Below, in pieces: positions 5,307-10,368 of a stretch of DNA of 19,601 nucleotides. This stretch comes from JBKJTP01 sp046590195 (GTDB lineage Bacteria; Bacteroidota; Ignavibacteria; Palsa-1295). Within the stretch, counting starts at the first letter, position 1. Every line of letters starts with the position of its first letter. The position numbers and the translations under genes are program-made. The stretch covers positions 1 to 19,601 of the forward strand of contig JBKJTP010000139.1 in assembly GCA_046590195.1 (NCBI GenBank). The letters are read 5' to 3'. The notes under the pieces were generated by a model. The model saw nothing but the letters and a program-made list of their open reading frames with translations, had not been told where the DNA came from and ran no database searches.

Positions 5307-5381
5307 GATTCCTTAGCTCAGCGGTAGAGCAATGCTTTTACAAGGCGAAGGTCGTAGGTTCGAACCCTACAGGAATCACCA
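5307..5381 (+). tRNA. tRNA-Val(TAC)
   Basis: The acceptor GATTCCT/AGGAATC and D arm GCTC-AGCGGTA-GAGC are perfect; anticodon arm ATGCT-TTTACAA-GGCGA has G-T pairs and gives TAC. T arm GTAGG-TTCGAAC-CCTAC, A73 and encoded CCA. Confidence 0.9.
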
Positions 5382-5384
5382 TTT

Positions 5385-5600
5385 ATGAAACTATCAGAAC
5401 TCCACCGCAACGACATCAAGAATGGTTTGCGGATTCGTTCCGATAGGCACGGCGAGGGCACGGTCCTTGCCGTCATCGTGAAGCCCTACAAGAGCTTTAA
5501 CAATTTCAGCATCTTCATCGCTTGGGATACAGGTGAGAAGGTCGATTTACCGTCTAGGATGACGTTTAACATCGAAGTGTTACAAGAATCGGGACGGTAG
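5385..5600 (+). CDS. Small protein of unknown function ending inside tRNA-Lys (71 aa)
   Basis: It starts three bases after the CCA of tRNA-Val. The product (MKLSELHRNDIKNGLRIRSDRHGEGTVLAVIVKPYKSFNNFSIFIAWDTGEKVDLPS...) looks like a small beta-barrel, reminiscent of SH3-like folds, but no family is recognised. Its stop codon TAG (5598-5600) is nucleotides 8-10 of the downstream tRNA-Lys, so RNase P cleavage at 5591 would remove the stop from the message. Confidence 0.7.
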   Translation: MKLSELHRNDIKNGLRIRSDRHGEGTVLAVIVKPYKSFNNFSIFIAWDTGEKVDLPSRMTFNIEVLQESGR

Positions 5601-5667
5601 CCAAGTAGGAAAGGCACCAGACTTTTAATCTGGATATGCGTGAGTTCAATCCTCACCCGTCCCACCA
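5591..5667 (+). tRNA. tRNA-Lys(TTT)
   Basis: The acceptor GGGACGG/CCGTCCC is perfect, anticodon arm CCAGA-CTTTTAA-TCTGG gives TTT, T arm GTGAG-TTCAATC-CTCAC, A73 and encoded CCA. Its first 10 bases are shared with the end of the upstream gene. Confidence 0.93.
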
Positions 5668-5680
5668 CGAGACAACGCCC

Positions 5681-5899
5681 ATGAACTGGATGATTATCTA
5701 CCCGAAAGGCAAGAAGAGCGTGTTAGACATCGCTCAGGTTTCGGATTACGAAGAGCATGAGTGGGCTCTGGCTTCCCGCCATCGGTTTACCAACGATGAG
5801 GTAGGCAAGCATGAAGCCTATGAGTACATGAAGGAACTTGCCGAGAAACACGGCCTTCGTTTGGTAAAACGAACAGGCGAACATGATTACCTCGACTGA
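5681..5899 (+). CDS. Small protein of unknown function (72 aa)
   Basis: The frame is open from 5636, but that part only translates tRNA-Lys, so ATG 5681 is used. The product MNWMIIYPKGKKSVLDIAQ... is a compact alpha/beta protein with a charged helix (GKHEAYEYMKELAEKHGLRLVKRTGEHDYLD). The ribosome binding site is weak. It lies between two Lys tRNAs and ends six bases before the second. No family recognised. Confidence 0.65.
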   Translation: MNWMIIYPKGKKSVLDIAQVSDYEEHEWALASRHRFTNDEVGKHEAYEYMKELAEKHGLRLVKRTGEHDYLD

Positions 5900-5905
5900 T
5901 AGAAT

Positions 5906-5980
5906 GGGTCCGTAACTCAACTGGTAGAGCTACGCCTTTTAAGCGAAATGATGTCGGTTCGAAGCCGACCGGACCCACCA
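5906..5980 (+). tRNA. tRNA-Lys(TTT), second copy
   Basis: Acceptor GGGTCCG/CGGACCC, D arm ACTC-AACTGGTA-GAGC, anticodon arm TACGC-CTTTTAA-GCGAA with one A-A mismatch giving TTT, T arm GTCGG-TTCGAAG-CCGAC, A73 and encoded CCA. Its body differs from the copy at 5591, so it is not a recent duplicate. Confidence 0.88.
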
Positions 5981-5996
5981 GATTTAGGACTACGCA

Positions 5997-6296
5997 ATGT
6001 CAGACAGCAATCCAGAAGTCACCAACATCTACTTGGAACCTTTCTTCGCGCACTTCGATACGTGTTGTATCTGTGAGAAGGATGTTCAGCGTTACTACTG
6101 GCGTATGAACTACGGAATCTTCATGTATGAAGACCTCCCTGTTCCGCCGGAATACGAAGGTAGTGAGGGTGGCGGTTTCGCAGCATGCAAGGACTGCTAC
6201 GACAAGTACGAGAACCGCACACTGAAAATGTGGAAACTCGAAGACTTGGAGTACAGCATCAAGCGCGGGAAGGAACTCTATCCTGTCGCCACGTAA
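5997..6296 (+). CDS. Probable zinc-ribbon protein of unknown function (99 aa)
   Basis: Two cysteine pairs, CCICEKD near residues 22-28 and CKDCYD near 71-76, are spaced as in a zinc ribbon. Between them is an aromatic, acidic stretch (YYWRMNYGIFMYEDLPVPPEYEG). The last third is helical (MWKLEDLEYSIKRGKELYP). AGGAC lies just before the start. Such domains bind nucleic acid or protein; nothing indicates the partner. It ends two bases before a long tRNA-like RNA. Confidence 0.7.
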   Translation: MSDSNPEVTNIYLEPFFAHFDTCCICEKDVQRYYWRMNYGIFMYEDLPVPPEYEGSEGGGFAACKDCYDKYENRTLKMWKLEDLEYSIKRGKELYPVAT

Positions 6297-6298
6297 CT

Positions 6299-6417
6299 GT
6301 TGAAGTGTGCCGTAAGGAGCCAATGGCGGCTCTTCTGTGAAAGCAGGCAGGCCCTCGGCCGGGGATACTCGGTCACTTAAACGAGAGATGTGGGTTCGAC
6401 TCCCACCTTCAGCACCA
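6299..6417 (+). tRNA. Over-long tRNA-like gene (about 119 nt), identity unclear
   Basis: The acceptor GTTGAAG/CTTCAGC pairs over seven bases (one G-T), the T arm GTGGG-TTCGACT-CCCAC is perfect, and A73 and CCA are encoded. About 45 bases too many lie between. They include a GCCG/CGGC D-type stem, GAGCC-AATGGC-GGCTC, a CTG-TGAAAG-CAG hairpin and a CTCG/CGAG stem whose loop contains CTTAAA. Two anticodon-like arms are present and neither fits the 5-bp, 7-base rule. Confidence 0.4.
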
Positions 6418-6478
6418 TACAATCCCGGCTCCGCGACACGGTTAAGAGTGTCGCCTGAGACTTCCGGGTATCATACTG

Positions 6479-6507
6479 TTGACAGTGTAGCGGATTCTGC
6501 TATACTG
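6479..6507 (+). promoter_or_regulatory. Strong sigma70-like promoter overlapping an inverted repeat
   Basis: TTGACA (6479-6484) is a perfect -35 and TATACT (6501-6506) a near-perfect -10, 16 bases apart. CAGTGTAGC (6483-6491) and GCTATACTG (6499-6507) form a 9-bp repeat with one G-T pair and a 7-base loop, so the -10 is in its 3' arm. Start near 6513, just before tRNA-Glu. The repeat could be an operator or a hairpin of read-through RNA. Confidence 0.8.
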
Positions 6508-6521
6508 TAACATAGTTCTAT

Positions 6522-6599
6522 GCTCCCATCGTCTACGAATGGTTAGGACACGAGGTTCTCAACCTTGAAAACGGAGTTCGACTCTCCGTGGGAGCGCCA
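6522..6599 (+). tRNA. tRNA-Glu(CTC)
   Basis: The acceptor GCTCCCA/TGGGAGC is perfect, anticodon arm CGAGG-TTCTCAA-CCTTG gives CTC, D arm contains TGGTTA, T loop TTCGACT, G73 and encoded CCA. Confidence 0.92.
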
Positions 6600-6603
6600 C
6601 TTT

Positions 6604-6708
6604 TACAGTCGTACTCGGAGTACGGGATAAGGCCAAGGGGCCTAGAGTACAGAAGGGACACTTCGATATGTCCTGAACAAGCGCAGGCCGCGCAATCCCG
6701 TCACTGTA
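6604..6708 (+). ncRNA. Structured RNA closed by two nested 6-bp helices
   Basis: TACAGT (6604-6609) pairs with ACTGTA (6703-6708), and just inside CGGGAT (6623-6628) pairs with ATCCCG (6695-6700). Within are three hairpins: AGGCC/GGCCT (6630-6643), GGACA/TGTCC (6656-6673) and GCGC-AGGCC-GCGC (6681-6693). It lies between two tRNAs in a transcript driven by the promoter at 6479. No coding frame covers it. The shape recalls a tRNA, but there is no anticodon or T-loop sequence. Confidence 0.5.
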
Positions 6709-6719
6709 GATCAAGATTT

Positions 6720-6793
6720 ACCCCTTTAGTTTAATGGTAAAACCACGGTGTCACATACCGACGATGACAGTTCGATTCTGTCTTGGGGTACCA
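6720..6793 (+). tRNA. tRNA-Val(CAC)
   Basis: D arm GTTT-AATGGTA-AAAC, anticodon arm ACGGT-GTCACAT-ACCGA giving CAC, T arm GACAG-TTCGATT-CTGTC, A73 and encoded CCA. The acceptor ACCCCTT/TTGGGGT has two T-T mismatches at its inner end. Confidence 0.85.
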
Positions 6794-6803
6794 AACAGAT
6801 TTA

Positions 6804-6882
6804 CATCGGCCGCTTAGGCAGAGGGACAGTACCCGTCAAGGGACCGCCTCCGATGAAGAAGTCAAGTGTCTCCGGTGACTTC
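6804..6882 (+). ncRNA. Folded stretch ahead of a terminator
   Basis: CATCGG (6804-6809) pairs with CCGATG (6850-6855) around AGGC/GCCT and GGG-ACAGTA-CCC. Next comes GAAGTCA/TGACTTC (6858-6864/6876-6882), a 7-bp hairpin. Together with the terminator that follows, this may be the 3' end of the tRNA transcript or a small RNA. No coding frame. Confidence 0.35.
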
Positions 6883-6885
6883 ATT

Positions 6886-6910
6886 CCCCGCTTCGGCGGG
6901 GTCTTATTTT
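6886..6910 (+). terminator. Rho-independent terminator
   Basis: CCCCGC-TTCG-GCGGGG, a 6-bp GC stem with the very stable TTCG tetraloop, is followed by TCTTATTTT. It would end transcription from the promoter at 6479 after Glu and Val tRNAs, five bases before tRNA-His, so tRNA-His needs read-through or another promoter. Confidence 0.85.
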
Positions 6911-6914
6911 CAAT

Positions 6915-6989
6915 GGTGACTATAGTTCAGTTGGTCAGAACGCCGGATTGTGATTCCGGAGGTCGAGGGTTCGAGCCCCTCTAGTCACC
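6915..6989 (+). tRNA. tRNA-His(GTG) with encoded G-1 and no CCA
   Basis: The 8-bp acceptor GGTGACTA/TAGTCACC is the tRNA-His signature G-1:C73. D arm GTTC/GAAC, anticodon arm CCGGA-TTGTGAT-TCCGG, T arm GAGGG-TTCGAGC-CCCTC. Unlike most tRNAs here it lacks CCA; GATGCATC follows, the arm of the repeat that controls the GIY-YIG gene. The host CCA-adding enzyme would have to finish it. Confidence 0.92.
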
Positions 6990-7033
6990 GATGCATCTTC
7001 CCTAAATAGGAGAAGAGGATGCATCGGTGACTA
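6982..7033 (+). promoter_or_regulatory. 16-bp inverted repeat joining tRNA-His to the GIY-YIG start codon, with late-type promoter in the loop
   Basis: TAGTCACCGATGCATC (6982-6997) is the exact reverse complement of GATGCATCGGTGACTA (7018-7033). The 5' arm is the 3' end of tRNA-His plus eight bases; the 3' arm includes the GTG start codon (7027-7029). CCTAAATA (7001-7008) in the 20-base loop resembles a T4 late promoter, with a start near 7014. Transcripts through tRNA-His would mask the start; late transcripts would not. The 3' arm also copies the first eight bases of tRNA-His. Confidence 0.75.
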
Positions 7034-7686
7034 CAAAATTTTTCTATATCTACAAGACAACAAATAAGATAAACGGCAAGTACTATATTGGCATGCACAC
7101 CGCGTCTAGTATGGATAATGAATACTTAGGCTCTGGTAAGATATTGAAACATGCTATCCGTAAATATGGCCGTGACTCATTCGTTAAGGAAATTCTTACA
7201 TTTGCTATAAACAGGGAAGTTCTGATAGAATTGGAACGTTCTATCGTTACGCTCGAACTGCTGGAAGACCCGCAGTGTATGAACCTAAGATTAGGTGGAC
7301 ATGGTGGAGGCGGCTGGACAGTCCAGCAGCAAAAGGAAAATGCTAAACGTTCTCGTGTAAAACAGGAAGTATTAAGGCGCGATCCAGAATGGGTTTTTCG
7401 AAAGAGTAAGAAGCTCACAACATCATTGAAAGATGATTATGCTTCCGGAAAAAGAGTATCAACGATCCGTCCACACGTGAAGGGTTGGAAACATTCTCCG
7501 GAAAATATAGAGCGACAAAAAGTAGCCTTCGAGAAGAGTTGTCATCAACAGGGAGACAAGAACTCTGCATTCGGAACCATCTGGATAACCAACGGTTTCG
7601 AAAACAAGAAAATATCAAAGGACTCTATCGTTCCGCCAGATTGGCGAACAGGTAGAGTGATGAAACCAAAGGAGAATGTGTTATGA
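7027..7686 (+). CDS. GIY-YIG homing endonuclease (Seg-like)
   Basis: A 219-residue freestanding GIY-YIG endonuclease. The N-terminal catalytic domain (about 1-90) shows YIYKTTNKINGKYYIGMH (7-24), the Arg of AIRKYG and a conserved Glu near 68-70, with CMNLRLGGHGG closing it. The C-terminus contains DKNSAFGTIWITNGFENKKI and PDWRTGR, a DNA-binding module found in T4 Seg proteins. The start is GTG at 7027 with GAGG (7015-7018) upstream; an ATG at 7019 is out of frame. It lies directly behind tRNA-His, which may have been the invasion site. The final ATGA overlaps the next gene. Codons are more AT-rich than neighbours, a sign of transfer. Confidence 0.92.
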   Translation: MTTKFFYIYKTTNKINGKYYIGMHTASSMDNEYLGSGKILKHAIRKYGRDSFVKEILTFAINREVLIELERSIVTLELLEDPQCMNLRLGGHGGGGWTVQQQKENAKRSRVKQEVLRRDPEWVFRKSKKLTTSLKDDYASGKRVSTIRPHVKGWKHSPENIERQKVAFEKSCHQQGDKNSAFGTIWITNGFENKKISKDSIVPPDWRTGRVMKPKENVL

Positions 7687-7871
7687 CGGACAGAACGAAA
7701 CAGGAACTTCGATTTCTAATCGAGGAAGGCGTGAAAACGGGCGATAGCGACCTTAAGCTTCAGTCTCGCGGTGAGTGCATTTCAGTGGCTCAATTGGCTA
7801 TTGAAGAGTTGGACAAGCTCGGGAAAATCTTCGACAAGGCGTTCTCGGGTCTGTGCCCGACTAAGATATGA
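7683..7871 (+). CDS. Small helical protein of unknown function (62 aa)
   Basis: The ATG overlaps the stop of the GIY-YIG gene and its own TGA overlaps the next ATG, so it is coupled on both sides. The product is largely helical (RTKQELRFLIEEGVKTGDSDLK; VAQLAIEELDKLGKIFDKAF). No motif recognised. Because it begins precisely at the endonuclease stop, it probably was the original gene behind tRNA-His. Confidence 0.65.
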   Translation: MTDRTKQELRFLIEEGVKTGDSDLKLQSRGECISVAQLAIEELDKLGKIFDKAFSGLCPTKI

Positions 7872-8353
7872 CGACTCTCGATACCATAGACGTGCAAGGT
7901 AACGTCTTCCGTCAGGAGGACGGTACCGAATTCCATTCCATCGCGCTGGTGTTGAATGGTGAGGTGTTCGAACGAGCGTTCGACGCGATGGTGTTCGCAT
8001 GTGTCGGTGACACCGATCAGGAAGAACTCGAAATCATTACCTGTTCGTGTGGTGTCCCCGGTTGTGCCGGTATCTTTTCCGGATTGAACGTCCGGCGGTG
8101 GGCAACCACGGTAGAGTGGAACGATATCGACTCGGGTCTTCCCAAAGAGCTTTACTGTTTCGATGCGCAGCAGTACAATGAAACGGTGAACAAGACGTTC
8201 GTGCTTATGCGAGAAATCGCCGAAACGCGTGAAGCGGCCAATCTTCCTTACGAAGAACAGTATGATGGTATATTGAGCTTCTGGAATGTGGATGGGTACG
8301 AGAAAGACATTGTAAGCACGAATGAGTGGTTCGAGAAACGTAGCAAGAAGTGA
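7868..8353 (+). CDS. Protein with a CxCxxxxC cluster, unknown function (161 aa)
   Basis: Residues about 58-68 read ITCSCGVPGCAGI, three cysteines in a tight cluster suited to binding zinc, followed by a beta-rich region (VRRWATTVEWNDI) and a helix (QQYNETVNKTFVLMREIAETREAA). I recall similar CSCG/C-containing uncharacterised bacterial proteins, but no function is known to me. Coupled by ATGA to the preceding gene; its stop lies one base before a long RNA hairpin. Confidence 0.75.
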   Translation: MTTLDTIDVQGNVFRQEDGTEFHSIALVLNGEVFERAFDAMVFACVGDTDQEELEIITCSCGVPGCAGIFSGLNVRRWATTVEWNDIDSGLPKELYCFDAQQYNETVNKTFVLMREIAETREAANLPYEEQYDGILSFWNVDGYEKDIVSTNEWFEKRSKK

Positions 8354-8354
8354 G

Positions 8355-8446
8355 GTTGTTTCGGTGTGACCGTAGCATAAAAGTAATGCGGTGCCCTGTG
8401 ACGGCGACGAAGAGGGACCAATACCCTCCGGTCACCCCGAAACAAC
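8355..8446 (+). ncRNA. Cloverleaf RNA closed by an 18-bp helix
   Basis: Bases 8355-8372 (GTTGTTTCGGTGTGACCG) pair with 8429-8446 over 18 positions with a single T-C mismatch. Inside are three hairpins with 7-base loops: GCAT-AAAAGTA-ATGC, GCC-CTGTGAC-GGC and GAGGG-ACCAATA-CCCTC. The inner part could be drawn as a tRNA with GTG in its middle loop, but the D loop lacks GG and the T loop lacks TTC. It begins right after a stop codon and ends six bases before tRNA-Phe. It could be a stable RNA like T4 RNA C/D, or a processing element. Confidence 0.6.
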
Positions 8447-8452
8447 TTTAAT

Positions 8453-8528
8453 GGCCCTGTAGCTCAGTTGGTAGAGCAGTGGACTGAAAATCCGCGTGTC
8501 GTCGGTTCGATTCCGTCTGGGGCCACCA
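8453..8528 (+). tRNA. tRNA-Phe(GAA)
   Basis: Canonical: acceptor GGCCCTG/TGGGGCC, D arm GCTC-AGTTGGTA-GAGC, anticodon arm GTGGA-CTGAAAA-TCCGC, T loop TTCGATT, A73, encoded CCA. First of a run of six closely spaced tRNAs to 8996. Confidence 0.95.
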
Positions 8529-8536
8529 AATACAAT

Positions 8537-8623
8537 GCCGCTATGGGGGAACTGGTAGACCCGCCGTATTCAAACTTCGGTGCCCGTGAGGGCGTGTCGG
8601 TTCGAGTCCGACTAGCGGTACCA
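8537..8623 (+). tRNA. tRNA-Leu(CAA)
   Basis: A class II tRNA with acceptor GCCGCTA/TAGCGGT, variable arm GCCC-GTGA-GGGC, A73 and CCA. The anticodon arm CCGTA-TTCAAAC-TTCGG has one T-T mismatch and gives CAA. Confidence 0.88.
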
Positions 8624-8640
8624 AATTAGTAACAAGATTC

Positions 8641-8717
8641 ACCCACGTAGCTCAACGGATGTAGGCGCAGTCTTGCGAAGGCTGAGGATGCAGGTTCGAT
8701 TCCTGTCGTGGGTACCA
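8641..8717 (+). tRNA. tRNA-Arg(GCG)
   Basis: The acceptor ACCCACG/CGTGGGT is perfect, anticodon arm CAGTC-TTGCGAA-GGCTG gives GCG, T loop TTCGATT, A73, CCA. Bacteria usually decode CGC and CGU with an inosine-modified ACG tRNA, so an unmodified GCG is uncommon. Confidence 0.85.
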
Positions 8718-8722
8718 TTTCT

Positions 8723-8799
8723 CCCCCTGAAGCTCAACTGGAAGTAGTATCGGGATTCGACCCCGAGGGTTGCAGGTTCGAATCCTGTCAGGGGGGCCA
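8723..8799 (+). tRNA. tRNA-Arg(TCG)
   Basis: The acceptor CCCCCTG/CAGGGGG is perfect, anticodon arm TCGGG-ATTCGAC-CCCGA gives TCG, T arm GCAGG-TTCGAAT-CCTGT, G73, encoded CCA. The D stem is weak. Confidence 0.88.
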
Positions 8800-8810
8800 T
8801 TTTAAGATTT

Positions 8811-8894
8811 GTCCCCGTGGTGAAACGGTAGACGCGCGGTCCTCAGAAGGCCGTACCTTCGGGTGTGTCGGTTCGAATCCGACCGGGGACACCA
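8811..8894 (+). tRNA. tRNA-Leu(CAG)
   Basis: Class II: acceptor GTCCCCG/CGGGGAC, D loop with GG, anticodon arm CGGTC-CTCAGAA-GGCCG giving CAG, variable arm ACC-TTCG-GGT, A73, encoded CCA. Confidence 0.93.
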
Positions 8895-8911
8895 AATCAG
8901 CAGTAAATAAC

Positions 8912-8996
8912 GCGCTTGTGGGGGAACTGGTAGACCCGCAAGATTGAGAGTTTTGTGCCGAAAGGCGTGCGGGTTCGAGTCCCGCCAAGCGCACCA
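8912..8996 (+). tRNA. tRNA-Leu(GAG)
   Basis: Class II: acceptor GCGCTTG/CAAGCGC, anticodon arm CAAGA-TTGAGAG-TTTTG giving GAG, variable arm GCC-GAAA-GGC, T arm GCGGG-TTCGAGT-CCCGC, A73, encoded CCA. Confidence 0.93.
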
Positions 8997-9016
8997 CATT
9001 AACTAGGAATACGAAC

Positions 9017-9256
9017 ATGCTGTACGATATCAAGTCGATGGTCAAAGACAACAAGAAGGCCCGTTTCATCCATTACAAGCAGGGTGAACTGTGGTACGAG
9101 ACCGAATGCGGCTTCAAGTTCGCGGTTCCTATCGAGGATATCGGTGACGGTGTATTCCTCGCCGAAGACAAGGCACTCATCATGATGCGGTACATTCGCA
9201 TGCAGGTTGCTGCCAACCAGAAGGGCCTTGCCGAAATTGGTGAGACTTCAGGCTAA
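9017..9256 (+). CDS. Small protein of unknown function (79 aa)
   Basis: AGGAA (9004-9008) precedes the ATG. The product has a beta-rich first half (KKARFIHYKQGELWYETECGFKFAVPIEDIGDGVFLAED) and a helical second half (ALIMMRYIRMQVAANQKGLAEIG). No membrane segment and no recognised motif. It stands alone after six tRNAs and before a promoter. Confidence 0.7.
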   Translation: MLYDIKSMVKDNKKARFIHYKQGELWYETECGFKFAVPIEDIGDGVFLAEDKALIMMRYIRMQVAANQKGLAEIGETSG

Positions 9257-9266
9257 TCACCACCTG

Positions 9267-9307
9267 TTGACGACTGACCCCTAATGAATTATACTCAGGG
9301 GTCAGTC
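9267..9307 (+). promoter_or_regulatory. Sigma70-like promoter with its -10 in the loop of an 11-bp inverted repeat
   Basis: TTGACG (9267-9272), 17 bases, TATACT (9290-9295). GACTGACCCCT (9272-9282) is the exact complement of AGGGGTCAGTC (9297-9307). RNA started here (about 9302) lacks the 5' arm; RNA from upstream would carry a strong hairpin without a T tract. It may be an operator, an attenuator of read-through, or both. It serves the gene at 9324. Confidence 0.8.
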
Positions 9308-9323
9308 AAACCAAGGTGTCGAT

Positions 9324-9947
9324 ATGGAACTCTGTTCTGAGCTTCGCCACTACTACGAGCCCGCCGGGGCCGGTAGCCGGTTCGAGATGGTCCGCCACCC
9401 GTTGGTGTTCTCCGTCCCGTACATGGACCACCCCGAAGAGAACGAGCGTCTGAACAAGATGCTCGGCCTCAAGCAAGAGGCCCGGTTGGAGGCCCGTAAC
9501 AAGAAAACATGGCACTCCTACGTTTTTCTGCATGAACGTCCTTACCGTATCGACGCTCTCATGAGCATCATCGACATGGTGAAGAAGAAGGACCGCTGGG
9601 AGCTAATCCGGGAGGTCTTCATCGACACCGAGAACCTTGCGGATAACCTTGACGACTGGCGTGAGCTTTTGGTCGAAGCCATCGGCAAGGATGTGTGGCG
9701 TACCAAGAAAGACCTTCCGGCGTCCATCCAAGTGTATCGTGGCGGCTACCCTGATAAGGGTGTGTCGTGGACCCTGAACCTTGAGAAAGCCAAGTGGTTT
9801 GCGAATCGCTTGGGCCGCAACCTTCCGGTGTTCTCAGGTATCGTAGACAAGAAGAACGCCATCGGCTATCTGACCGAGCGGGGTGAAGAAGAAATCGTCG
9901 TGTTCCATGAACACGTCAGTGAGATAACAAAGATTACGGGACTGTAA
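9324..9947 (+). CDS. Candidate ADP-ribosyltransferase (207 aa)
   Basis: The C-terminal 75 residues show the R-S-E pattern of mono-ADP-ribosyltransferases: VYRGG with R139, GVSWTL with S148, helix AKWFANRL, and RGEEEIVV with E188/E190 (E-x-E). Such enzymes move ADP-ribose from NAD to protein; T4 uses Alt, ModA and ModB on host RNA polymerase and other targets. The N-terminal 130 residues are not recognised. AAGGTG lies before the ATG and a strong promoter is at 9267, which would allow early expression from host polymerase. The stop codon TAA is nucleotides 8-10 of tRNA-Phe. The family call rests on motif reading only. Confidence 0.6.
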   Translation: MELCSELRHYYEPAGAGSRFEMVRHPLVFSVPYMDHPEENERLNKMLGLKQEARLEARNKKTWHSYVFLHERPYRIDALMSIIDMVKKKDRWELIREVFIDTENLADNLDDWRELLVEAIGKDVWRTKKDLPASIQVYRGGYPDKGVSWTLNLEKAKWFANRLGRNLPVFSGIVDKKNAIGYLTERGEEEIVVFHEHVSEITKITGL

Positions 9948-10012
9948 CTGAGACGGTTTAGTGTCGGTGTGAAATACCGAAGACGCAGGTTCGATTCCTG
10001 TCGGTCCCACCA
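9938..10012 (+). tRNA. tRNA-Phe(GAA), second copy
   Basis: Acceptor GGGACTG/CGGTCCC, anticodon arm TCGGT-GTGAAAT-ACCGA giving GAA, T arm GCAGG-TTCGATT-CCTGT, A73, encoded CCA. It differs throughout from the copy at 8453. Its first 10 bases are the end of the gene at 9324. Confidence 0.88.
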
Positions 10013-10017
10013 AATTC

Positions 10018-10093
10018 GCCGCTGTAGCTCAATTGGCAGAGCAATTGCTTCGTAAGCAATAGGTTGTCGGTTCAACTCCGACCAGCGGCTCCA
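10018..10093 (+). tRNA. tRNA-Thr(CGT)
   Basis: The acceptor GCCGCTG/CAGCGGC is perfect, D arm GCTC-AATTGGCA-GAGC, anticodon arm ATTGC-TTCGTAA-GCAAT giving CGT, T loop TTCAACT, T73, encoded CCA. Confidence 0.93.
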
Positions 10094-10095
10094 AA

Positions 10096-10222
10096 TTCGT
10101 TGCGAGACGGATGTCCCGAGGGATTGCAAGCCCTTGGATCAACATTAGGGTGGCCGAACGTCTCAGAGAGCGGGGTGCATTGCAAGGCATCCCCGCGTAT
10201 CGGTTCAAGCCCGACAGCGAAC
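10096..10222 (+). tRNA. Over-long tRNA-like RNA with two hairpins sharing the same loop
   Basis: TTCGTTG (10096-10102) pairs with CAGCGAA (10215-10221), next to a T arm TCGG-TTCAAGC-CCGA. Inside, GAGACG/CGTCTC (10104-10109/10159-10164) closes a domain holding the hairpin CCGAGGG-ATTGCAAG-CCCTTGG. A second hairpin, CGGGGTGC-ATTGCAAG-GCATCCCCG, sits where the anticodon arm should be. Both loops contain TTGCAA, which reads as an Ala TGC anticodon and is also self-complementary. TCA follows, not CCA. About 127 nt. Confidence 0.4.
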
Positions 10223-10233
10223 TCATTTCTCAC

Positions 10234-10307
10234 GCTACTGTAGTTTAATGTAAAACCTCGGCCTTGTAAGTCGGGTGATGTCGGTACGAGTCCGACCAGT
10301 AGCTCCA
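10234..10307 (+). tRNA. tRNA-Thr(TGT) with altered T loop
   Basis: The acceptor GCTACTG/CAGTAGC is perfect, anticodon arm TCGGC-CTTGTAA-GTCGG gives TGT, T73 and encoded CCA. The T loop is TACGAGT, with A in place of the nearly universal T at position 55 (normally pseudouridine, pairing with G18). The D arm is short. Confidence 0.85.
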
Positions 10308-10310
10308 ATA

Positions 10311-10359
10311 TTGTGTAATCGTGTTCGACTCGTGTATGATGGTCATCACAATAACGAGT
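10311..10359 (+). promoter_or_regulatory. Possible promoter within an inverted repeat
   Basis: TATGAT (10335-10340) is a good -10; TTGTGT (10311-10316) is a weak -35 at 18 bases. ACTCGT (10328-10333) and ACGAGT (10354-10359) surround the -10, with a smaller GATG/CATC repeat inside. Same layout as the promoters at 3026, 6479 and 9267. It precedes the M23-type gene at 10369. Confidence 0.5.
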
Positions 10360-10368
10360 GAGTTAGAT

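Noticed and set aside
6748..6984. 78-residue open frame over tRNA-Val, a terminator and tRNA-His
   Set aside because: It is mostly translated tRNA sequence with no ribosome binding site; the RNA features explain the region.
8708..8947. 79-residue frame across three tRNAs
   Set aside because: Reads through tRNA-Arg and two tRNA-Leu genes, giving the peptide patterns typical of translated tRNAs.
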